Shown one piece after another: positions 45,545 to 55,800 of a stretch of 64,000 bases of DNA. The number at the start of each line of letters is the position of its first letter. The stretch's first letter is position 1. Source of the DNA: Forficula auricularia (Eukaryota > Arthropoda > Insecta > Dermaptera > Forficulidae); assembly GCA_024734495.1 (NCBI GenBank), contig JALMQS010000085.1, positions 27,155,766 to 27,219,765 of the forward strand. The letters run 5' to 3'. The notes below the pieces were generated by a model. The model was not told the origin of the DNA. It saw only the letters and a list, made by a program, of their open reading frames with translations, and searched no databases. Position numbers and translations under genes: made by a program.

Positions 45545-45774
45545 AAATTGTGCAAAGTCAAAAAGTAATGATCATGGGTGCTAGTGGGGAAAACATATCT
45601 CCGGTTTGGCCGAGTGGTGTGAAACTGGAATATGTCGACTCTATAAGCTATCTTGGTGATATTGTTGATGACAGGTTGAATTTTAAAATGCATTTTAATG
45701 AACCAATTAGAAATATAAATGGAAAGGTTAATTATTTTAATAGAATCAGCAATAACTTACGTAAATATGAATAA
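45545..45774 (+). pseudogene. LINE RT thumb region
   Basis: KVMIMGASGENIS..., then VKLEYVDSISYLGDIVDDRL and NFKMHFNEPI: the yLGviiDd motif after the RT catalytic core of CR1/jockey-like LINEs. Probably the continuation of 43160-43340. Confidence 0.65.
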
Positions 45775-46262
45775 TAGAATTACAGTTTATAATAGCATAA
45801 TTAGTCCCAATTTTTACGCTACAAAAAATAATATAAATGAGCTGCAATTTAGTAGTTAGTTATAATGTGTCTTTCTAACCCAGTGGTGCCCAACCCTTTT
45901 TTGTCTGCGGGCCGGATTCAACATGACATAGGATCTTAGGAGCCTGATTCTTTATAATTGTATATCTTAGCGGCACCTTTAATTAAAAAACGCAAGATTT
46001 TCAATGAATTCATAAATATTTTTTGTGCTGATTCATTTTTTTCAAAATATTTGTAAATTTAATGAAAATATTACGTTTTTTAAATTAATGGTGCGGCTAA
46101 AATATACAATCCTTTTTATTAGGATATTATTAAGATATCTACTTGTTTTTTAATCAACTGGTAATTTGAATACATTTAAAAGATTGCTGATACCTGAATT
46201 AAACGAAATTATAAATTTGGGTTAAGATTAAAAAAAAAGACAAAATCTGTAGTCACGATTTA

Positions 46263-46690
46263 TTAATGTGAATTCTGATGTTGCTTTTCAGAAACTAATT
46301 TTTGAATATTTGGTTCAAGTTGTGTAACGTTTATCCTTAATATGGAATGAAGGTGATCATCTGAAAGCCGAACGCGAGACGCTGGTTTAGCTCTTTTTAA
46401 AGTAGAAAATGTTTGTTCACAAATATATGTACTTGCAAACGCCGTCGTCATTTTCATTTCAAATTTCCTCAAATTAGGATAAGAGTCTAACGCTGCATAA
46501 AAATCTGGTAAAGATTTCTCGCGAAAAAGATCTTGTAATGGCGTTTGGCATTGTAATTCTATTAATTCTAGTTGTAAATCATCTGGCGCCGTAGAAACGT
46601 CCACTGAAAAAGGATTTTCAAACAAGCGTATATTCATTTTTAATCCGGTGAAAATCTGTTTTCTAAGCTTAGAAAACAGGAAGTTGCTAT
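46263..46690 (-). pseudogene. hAT transposase C-terminus
   Basis: Reads FENPFSVDVSTAPDDLQLEL, IELQCQTPLQDLF, YPNLRKFEMKMTTAFASTYI and CEQTFSTLKRAKPASRVRLS then DDHLHSILRI. This is the dimerisation region of the zBED/GTF2IRD2-like hAT group. More N-terminal sequence reappears at 47120-47220 beyond the RTE insertion (KYVFCKISKKI). Most of the catalytic domain is gone. Confidence 0.75.
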
Positions 46691-46694
46691 TGAA

Positions 46695-47115
46695 GACATG
46701 TATGGAGCATAGCCATGTACGAGTGTGAAACCTGGACAATTAGAAAAAGTGGAGAGAAAAGAGATTAGAGGCTTTCGAAATGTGGTGCTACAGAAGAATG
46801 ATGAATATCAAATGGATGGATAAAATTACAAATGAAGAAGTTCTTGGAAGAATCGGAGAAAGAAGAACCTTGTGGAAGAGTCTGAAGAAGAGAAGAGGTC
46901 AGATGATGGGGCACACACTGAGACATGGGGGACTGCTTAGGGATATCTTGGGGGAGGGGGAGGGGAGAAGGAAAAGGGGAAGACCCAGATTAGAATATTT
47001 CAACCAAATAATTGGGGATATGGGATGCCAGACATTTAGAGAGGTCAAACAGCTGGCGGGGGCTGAGAGTACGGATTGTTGCATCAAACCAGTCTTAGGA
47101 CTGTATACTCGATGA
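46695..47115 (+). pseudogene. RTE-like LINE C-terminus
   Basis: YECETWTIRKSGEKRLEAFE, then MWCYRRMMNIKWMDKITNEE, then GRRKRGRPRLEYFNQI and a short tail. Typical last 140 residues of RTE-type LINEs; the RT is missing (5' truncation). Confidence 0.75.
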
Positions 47116-47314
47116 TGATGATGAAAATCTTGTAAATCTATCTTCGAAATTTTTGCTGAGTACTGCATTAATCTTGGTAATTTTTTTCTTTGGAAAACGA
47201 TAATATGATTTATAATTTTTTTAGATATTTTACAAAATACATATTTAGTGTCAACCGCTCGGGGCCGGATTGAGCCTCTTCTCGGGCCGTAGGTTGGGTC
47301 ACCGTCTTCCAACC

Positions 47315-48084
47315 TAAGAGGTTTTTTAAATGACTATAAACGGATGTGTTGAAACATTTTTATATTTCACAGGTTTCACTTATTTCCTGTGTTTAATATG
47401 TTTCACTATAAACCAACATCGCTTTCCCCTAAACAATATTTTTATATTTATTATCTTTTTGCTTAAATCGGCATATTTCTTTTGATAAAATCGTCCTGGT
47501 TTTCCTATTGATTCACAGATTGATGGCCAGGATCGTTTTTCTATTTGTTTCGGACTTTTGTTATCATTCGGGTGTTTATTATATTTTAATGAGAGTGATG
47601 ATTTTAAGGCAGTCTTTCCCAGGTTGTTAAAATTTGAGCATTTATTCAACTGGCTCATAAGCCCCTCTGTTGTGCTTATCTCTTCCTTGTCTAAGAGATT
47701 CTGGACCTGAGGTGGCAGTCCAACAACAATATAAAGTACACGCCATACCTAAAAAGCTAAAACTAGTTTAAACAATAAAGGGAGCAAAAGAAAAGAGAAA
47801 GTCCATTGGAGAAAGTGGTAAAAAAAAAATATTTTAAATGTGAATTAATTTAATTTAGAAAATAATGAGGAATATTTTAATTAGAAAATGATTTAAATAT
47901 TGAAAAGGAATAATAAATAGAGCATCCGACGGGTTTCGAACCCATGTTTCTCTCCTTACGCGAAGAGCGGCTTATCTTAAAAAAAAATGATAATTAAAAC
48001 TTTCAGTTTAAAAATCAATTTGTCTTAGTATAGTAATATTGGGGCACAGATAAAGGTATTCCAGCCGTCGTCGGGATTTCTTCG
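47315..48084. other. Unassigned; possible tRNA-like fragment
   Basis: No gene. At 47920-47950 the minus strand has a T-arm-like ATGGG-TTCGAAA-CCCGT hairpin and a 3' acceptor-like CGGATGC, but no matching 5' acceptor, so at most a SINE fragment. Confidence 0.3.
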
Positions 48085-48670
48085 TTGCCGAAGATCCTTC
48101 CCTCACTCAATTCATTCCCGTTGCCGCCTTCGTTCATGAACCTGTTGGTGGCTCCAGAGACCGATGCGAGATCGGATGGTTCTTTGGCATTGAGAACAGA
48201 TATATGTCTCAGTGCCGCCTGTTCGGTAAGCCGGTGTGATTGGGAAAGATGCCAGGAACGTTATCGTGGCAGATGTTACGCCAAGGAGCCTCTGTCTTGA
48301 CATAGAGACTCCCATGGCGTGTCCCCTATTCCGCTCTTCTTCACCATGGAGCAGAATTCACATCTTTGTACCTCTTCAGTTGACCACCAGGATAGCGCTG
48401 ACCATCTGAAAGCTCGCCAAAGAGGATTTGTTTTGGGAGCCGTCCATCAGACATCCGGCACACATGCCCCAGCCAGCGGCAGTCTGATTGTTCTCTATAG
48501 GATCTGCAGTTGGCTCTTTCACGGATTTCCTTGTTGGAGATGAAATCTTGCCATTTAATTCCCATAATACTGCGCAGCAGTCTCATTTGGAATTTTTTCC
48601 AGGGCCTGCACGTGCTTTTTATATAGCATACTCTGCACTCACTACCGTATAGTAGAGCTGGATAAGACAA
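48085..48670 (-). pseudogene. LINE C-terminus with zinc finger
   Basis: Minus strand: LLYGSECRVCYIKSTCRPWK, KFQMRLLRSIMGIKWQDFIS, LGHVCRMSDGRLPKQILFGE, then in the next frame CSQCQRTIRSRIGLWSHQQV. This order, ending in a single C2H2-like finger, is common in invertebrate LINEs. One frameshift near 48330. Its 5' side abuts the 57-nt C run. Confidence 0.75.
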
Positions 48671-48689
48671 CCGGCTTGAAAATCAGACG

Positions 48690-48749
<60 letters not shown>

Positions 48750-48762
48750 TCCCCCCCCCCCC
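48690..48762. repeat. 57-nt C homopolymer plus C12
   Basis: 57 consecutive C (48690-48746), TCCT, then 12 C. An apparent poly-proline frame across it is meaningless. Confidence 0.95.
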
Positions 48763-49740
48763 TTCTCTCTTTTCTCATGGTTAGGTCACTGCATCCAAAG
48801 CACTTTCCCGGAGTTTAAAGAGCGGCATGTGATGCACATCGTAGACGGTAGACATCGTCAGACAGTTGCAGACGGGAAGCTTTATTGCTGGAATACATCT
48901 ACGATGCATTCCAGCAATAAAACCTTCGCCGGTGAGATTATTATTTTTTAAATTCATAATTTGCCTGAATCCGGCAAGAAAACTAGCTTAATTTATGGTT
49001 AATAATCAATATTAATAATATTTATTATATTATTATGAAGGATTAATAATTACATTAATATTTGATCTACTGCACGTTTAATTAAAAACCGATTAGACGG
49101 AATCAAATTATATTTTAAAAAATCTCCGGGTCAATATTCGTTGAGTGCTGCACCTGGGAGCGGTCCAATAACTAAGATAGGGATGGAGAGTGAGCAGAGT
49201 GGAGAACTCTTTTGACAACGAAATTGGCGGTTAAAAAAGGAGATTATCAGCTTTGCTTTTACCATTATTTTTATATATAGCTAATTTAATATAATTTTTT
49301 ATATATTTTAAATACTAATTTATTTAATTTTAAAATATTTACATTTTCCCTTTCTCTCAGCGGTCGTTACATTAACTACTAGATTAATATCGATTTGTTT
49401 CTAATTTCACGACTTCATATCCTTAATCTATGTTCATTCCAAATATTTATCGTAAAAACTTCATTTTTTTTTTAGTCTATTATTTCTTTATTATTAATAT
49501 TATACAGTGTTTATACAATCTTGCAAAATTAATTATTATCTCCATATTTATTATGTTTATTGTTTTCAATAGATATAATAAATAATATAATATATATATA
49601 TTTGTTTTTTTTCCGTGAACTGTTTAACCAAAATGGCGTTCCTCTCTTAGATTGATCTAATTTAAAATTACTAATATAAAAAAAAATTAATTTTCTTTTT
49701 TTTTATTTTTTTTATTTTTAATCATCATCAAGCTTGAAAA
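48763..49740. other. Upstream region of the LENG8-like gene
   Basis: No gene recognised. 48880-48920 is a short palindrome (TTGCTGGAAT...ATTCCAGCAA). The promoter and 5' UTR of the gene starting at 49741 probably lie in 49200-49740, but I see no decisive TATA or initiator. Confidence 0.35.
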
Positions 49741-49844
49741 ATGGAAGGAAAGAATAATACGAATTTACAACAGCAGCCACAGCAAAATAATGCCATGTCA
49801 ACTCACTGGCAATATCCGCCCTATCAGCAAATGTATAATTATGG
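49741..49844 (+). CDS. LENG8: LENG8-like exon 1
   Basis: ATG at 49741 opens MEGKNNTNLQQQPQQNNAMS and ends two bases into a Gly codon at the donor GGGTAAGA. No earlier in-frame ATG is seen. Confidence 0.75.
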
Positions 49845-52800
49845 GTAAGAAAAAACATTCAATTTTCATTATTATTTATTTAAGGCCGGATTTTTAAGCA
49901 AAAAAAAAAAAACCCACTTTATACATTAAAAAAATGTTATTTCATGAATAACTAAAGAGAATTTTCCGGGTGAAATTGAAACCACATGTATTGGATATTT
50001 TTATCGTTTCGTTTAAAAAATGAAACAAAATCCTGTTAGCTGCCCTCCTAAGGAGAAAAGCATTATAGTTTTTAAGGAATTTGGTGTTGGTACTGGTGAA
50101 ATATTTTTATAAATTATTGGATAAAAATACTTGGTAGGTTTCACATTAAGATTTATTTTTATATCTTGATGTGAAACCTACCAAGCATTTTTATCCAATA
50201 AGAAAAGCATTATGTACTTAACCTCTTAAAGTCCACATTTAAAAAAAGGTCGTTTTGGGAAAAAAAAGGTTAAATAAATTTATAATTTTCTCATTAATAT
50301 ATTAAAGAATAATTTATCATATTAACGAGAATTGTTTTGATCGCAGCTTGTAAACGAAGATAGAGTATCGCAGAAACTACTCCTGGTTGAAGCTATTGGA
50401 GCTCCGCTGAGTCTTAAGTCTGGACTGCTGAGAGAGAATGAAAAAGATATGATCCATTTAGCCAACGTCATTTTTGAGTTTAGCCCTCATGACACTTGGA
50501 TGGATCACCAAAATGAATTTGAAATCTGTCTCGAGTCCAGACTCGAAGACTCAGCAACAAATAAATAAAATAAAACAGGTTTCAAATTCATTTGGTGATC
50601 CATCCGAGTGTCATGCGGGCAATAAACGCAAATCTCAGCAGACCTGCAAGCGCTTCAAATCCAGCAGTAGTTCTCGCGATATATCTCATGTTTAAAAAAG
50701 CGAGATCAAAGCAATTCTCGTTAAGGATAAACTGACAAAGTAGTGTGTAGTTTCACAGACGAAATGAAATCCTAAAGTAAAGAGGTTTATACGTACTCAA
50801 TTTATTTCTGGATTATTAGTCCATCATCAGGGAGTTTACAGGTTAAAACTAATAATCCGAAATATATTGAGTTTTTTTTTTATGATATTGATGTGAGAAG
50901 GAGATACACACCAGAAGGTGGATCCCCTAAAGGCCTGTATGGGCTGGCCCCTCAATCGTGAAAAGAACAGAGTAGAAGGAAAAGAAGCCGGGATCACGAG
51001 CCAATCTCAGAAACTTAGATACAATTCAATATCCAATTTACTAAGGTTTTAGGGGCTTCGAGCAGTGGTAAATTCTCCGCGCGATAAATTAGGTTAAATT
51101 TATCTCCCACTTAATTTTTATTACCAGACCCTATACTTACAGAAAAAAATGTCTGGGTATAGCGGGAATCGAACCCGAGACCTCCGGGTTGCCAGCCAGT
51201 TATTCTGACCATTACACCACGAGGCAGACAACATAACAGTTTGTATAAACCTCTTTGAGTTTTATTTCATACACTGTGAAACTACACACCCTTTACTTTA
51301 TTAATTAATTACATTTTTCACCTAAAACATACACCACTTTCTCTAAGTAAAATCTCGTAAATATGTTAATTATTCTTTAATATATTAATTAGAAAATTAT
51401 AAATTATTTAACTTCATTATTTCAAGTTAGAAATATATAAATTCTGATATTATTTTCACTTAATATTTGACAAAAATCACCTGCATTTGGATCTGCGATT
51501 GAACCAAATGCAGGAAACCTATGATTACTAAAAAAAAAATAAAAAAATGTTATTTCATGAATAACTCTAAAGAGAATTTTCTTGGGTCAAATTGAAACCA
51601 CATGGATTGGATATTTTTATGGTTCCGTTTAAAAAATGAAACAAAACCCTGTTAGCCTCACCTATATATATACTCTGCCCTCCTAAGGAGAAAAGCATTA
51701 TGTACTTAAAAGTGTAAATGGCTAAACACTTTTTCAAAGTTTGAATTATGCTTAAAAATACTGATTTTAATGAATTCTACCTAAAATTAAATTAATAAAG
51801 TTGTAGGAAAATAAGGACAATAGCTTATGCAAATTATTTTTATTTTTACTCAAATAAATCTTTCCATATTTGTCATTTTATCAATATTCCTTCTTAGCAA
51901 ACATATCAGGCCAGTCATCAAACGATTGCTAAGAAGAACAAATATGCAAGAAAGTTAAATTATTCGAGCCCTGAGGAAGTCAACAAAGTTGAAGAAACGT
52001 TGGCAAAAAGTAAAAATTATTTGCATAAGCTATTGTCCTTATTTTCCCTAAAACAACTTTATTAATTTAATCGATGGACATTCCAGGCAGATCAAAAAGT
52101 CTGGAATAATCCTATGAAATGGGGCTAATATGCACCAATGTGAACCATTCATAACTAACTTTATTCTTCATTAGACGTCTGTCAAAATAAAACCATAAAT
52201 ACTATATTATGTTAAAAAAAATATTTTTTCCAGACCTATGTTTTAAAATCTTTTTAACTTTGAATCTTGTTTTAATGTAAAAAAAAGTCTAGTAGACTAC
52301 CATGACAAGTTATTTAAAAAAGTGGCCCATTTAGTTGAGATTTCAAAATGGTACTTGCTTCTATAGAAAAAAAAGAATATTTTTGTTCCAGTTACTGTTT
52401 GGAAGTGGCTTGAAATTATTTAAAAATTCTCTCATGAGTAATTACCGACTTTGTCCTCTGCTTGGTGCAAATAAACATATATTGGATTGGAAACTAAGTA
52501 ATTGCGGATTTTGTTTAGAAAATCAAAGACAATTCTTTCATGGAACTAAATAACTTTATTCTGTAATGTATTGCCCATTTTGATCAATGACCTTTTGCCA
52601 TCTTTCAGGCAGCATCATCAATCTCACGTTCATAAAACTTCTGGTTTTTATTAGCAAAAAACTGAATCAGGTACGATTTGACATCATCATCATTATTGAA
52701 ATTTTTACCATTCAAGGAGCTTTGTAAAGATCGAAATAAAAAGTAATCAGATGCTGCAAGGTCAGGACTATATGGTGGATGTGGCAAAACATCCCAACCA

Positions 52801-55800
52801 AGCTCCAATAATTTTTGCCGAGTGACCAAAGATGTGTGTAGCCTTGCATTGTCATGATGGAATACAACACCTTTACGATTTGTCAATTCGGCCCGCTTTT
52901 CTTCAACTGCATTGTTTAATTTCGTTAGTTGTTCAATGTAGACAACAGAATTGATCGTTCGGTTGGGTGGTAAGAGTTCAAAGTAGACAATTCCTTTGTA
53001 ATCCCACCAAACTGATAACAAAACCTTCTTTTGATGAATACCAGCTTTTGATGTTGTTTGAGCTGGTTCACCTGGCCTGCTCCACGATATTTTCCGCTTG
53101 ATATTGTTGTAAACAACCCATTTTTCATCGCCAGTTATCAGTCGTTTTAAAAATGGATCATTTTCATTACGTTTCTTTAGCAAATCGCAGCTGTTAATGC
53201 GTTGCGTTAAATGCGTTTCTTTCAGTTCGTGAGGAACCCATGTATCGAGTTTTTTGAACATAGCCAAGTTGTTTTAAGTGATTTTCAATGCATGTATGTG
53301 ATACATGAAGCTTCTCTGCAATCTCACGTGTTGTACTGTGACGATCCGAATCGATTATTGCTTTGATTAGGTCGTCATCAACTTCAACTGGACGACCAGA
53401 GCGTTTTTCATCTTTGAGTGAAAAATCACCAGAACGAAATTTGGCAAACCAATTTTGACACTGCCGTTCTTTTAAGGCTTCGTCGCCATAAACAGCACAT
53501 AACTTTTTGTGAGCTTGCGATGCGTTTTTCCTTTGCGGAAATAAAAAAGCAAAATATGACGAAAATGTTCCTTTTGATTTTCCATTTTTCAACGAACGCC
53601 AAACGAAAACTACGCAACCGATCAAAAAACTTTTTTTACTGATTGACAGCTGAATTGCCAACTATCAAATAACAAAATGTGTTTTACATTTGGACTACGC
53701 CAGCAAACCTAAAAATTCAACTGAAGCCATCTATGAGTGAAATCCGCAATTACTTAGTTGCCAATCTTATATTTCAGAGAAAATAAGAGGCCCCCCCCAC
53801 TGTGAAACTACACTCCCTTTACTTTATTAATTAATATCATGTTTCACCTAAAACCTACACCACTTTCACTAAATAAAAAAAAGATATATAAGGTAAAAGC
53901 ACCAATAGTGGGCCACATGCAAGAAAAGTGCAAAAATCAGCTTATCCAACTTTGAAAAATTGCTCTATATATAGCTCATGCCATAGGCTATATATAGCAC
54001 TATTTTTCAAAGTTGGATAAGCTAATTTTTGCACTTTTCTTGCATGTGGCCCACTATTGGTGCTTTTACCTTATACCAATTATAAATATATAATTTATTT
54101 ATTTGAGACTATAGTTTCGAAGGTTTGACCTTTATCATCATTTTTTTTAATTATAAATATTTCATCTATTTCTCATGGGTTGAAATACCCGATTTTTTTT
54201 ATGAAAATGGTGAGAAAAGGAGTTACACCAAAAAGGTGCAACCCCTAAAGGCCTTGGTTGGCCCCTCCATCGTGAAAAGAAGAAGAAAGAAACTTATGGG
54301 CTGGGCGGGGGTCGAAGGTATCTGTGGCTACGAGTCTTAAATAGCTGAAGGTTATAAGTCGCGGGAAAGATGGTGGCAGGGAGCGAGTTCCAGTCTCTGG
54401 AGGTCATAGGGATAAAAGAGTTGGCGAAAGCGCTTGTTCGACTTTTATCCAATTTGACAGCGAAGGGGTGCTGAGTTGTTTCTCGTAAAGAGGGCATTAG
54501 GGGGATAATTGATTTCAGCTCGACTGAATAGACACCGTGATAGTATCTGTAGTACAGGGAAAGGGCAGAAACGGTTCTTCGGTGAGCCAGAGAGTCGAGT
54601 TGGTTAGAGCCTGGTCTCCTATTAGTTTAATTGCTCGCTTCTGAATTGCATCCAGTGTAGCAAGAGAATGCTTGGAGGCACCCCTCCACAGATGAGAGCC
54701 ATATTCGAGACAGGGACGAATTTGAGCCTTATACAGTATAAGAAGTTGACTGGGAGCATAACAGCGTCTAGACCTAAATAGGAGACCAAGCTTGCGCGCT
54801 GCAGCTTTAGCAATGGTTGAGATATGGTCATTCCATGAAAGGTCAGACCAAGGGCGGATCCACGGGGGGGATTTTAATGAACTTAAAATATGAGATATGA
54901 AATTTGTAAAAAAAATTAAAAAAAAAACATTTATTTTTTTAAAATTGAAAATAAAGTTCTATGTGTGTGTGGGGGCGTCTCTGAACCCCCCCCCCCCCCC
55001 GCCTGGACAATTCGATCGCGGATCGCGACACACTTTCGAGATAAAAAATAGATCTTATATACATTCTCGCCCCCCCCCCCCCCCCCCCATACAAAAAATT
55101 CCTGGATCCGCCCTTGGGTCAGACCCTATAGTTACTCCTAGCATTGAAATTTTATCCCTAAATTCTAGTGAGTTTGAGTCGAATGGATTGGATTAGAATT
55201 TATATATATATAATTGAAAAGTTTTTGTTTTGCCGAGAGTAGCAGAGTTGTTGATTCACAGAGAGAAACAAGCCGAACAGCAGTGACGAAGGAACACCAA
55301 GTTTTCAATATCCATATGATATTGACTCCATGAAAAACATTTATAATTGAAGAAAGACTGATGATGAAGACCAAGTCTTCGAAACTATAGTCTCAAACAA
55401 ATAAATAATACCTTTATATACAGATATATCATCTCGATATATGTATGTGTGTATGTTTATTTGCATCAAGCAGAGGACAACCTCTTTGTTATATATATAT
55501 GTTTATTTGCATTGATTTCTCTTTATGAATCAATAACTCTACTGTATATTGATATCTTATATTTTTCTCTCGATCATTATTCAACTATTGGACACAAATC
55601 AACCCCTAATAATATTATATCTAATCCATGCCAAATTTTAATATTGAAAAAAAATTTTTTTAAAAACATACAAAATATAAAAAAAAAATCCGGTTTCTAA
55701 TTATTGTATAATATACTCAAATATATTTTTATTTTATTTTATTTATCTACATTTCTAATTTTAATTGAATTTTTTTCAGATATGGGCAAGCATACAATAA

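Larger units (their letters stand above)
45881..47306 (-). mobile_element. hAT transposon remnant with an RTE insertion
   Basis: Starts CAGTGGTGCCCAACC and ends GGTTGGGTCACCGTC, flanked by TTCTAACC (45873-45880) and TTCCAACC (47307-47314), an 8-bp duplication with one change. The minus-strand transposase C-terminus is at 46263-46690. An RTE-like fragment interrupts it at about 46695-47115. Confidence 0.8.

Noticed and set aside
48676..48951. Open frame with a long poly-proline start
   Set aside because: It exists only because the 57-nt C run has no stops; there is no conserved sequence beyond it.
54897..55196. Frame with two proline runs
   Set aside because: Created by the C tracts of the hAT MITE.
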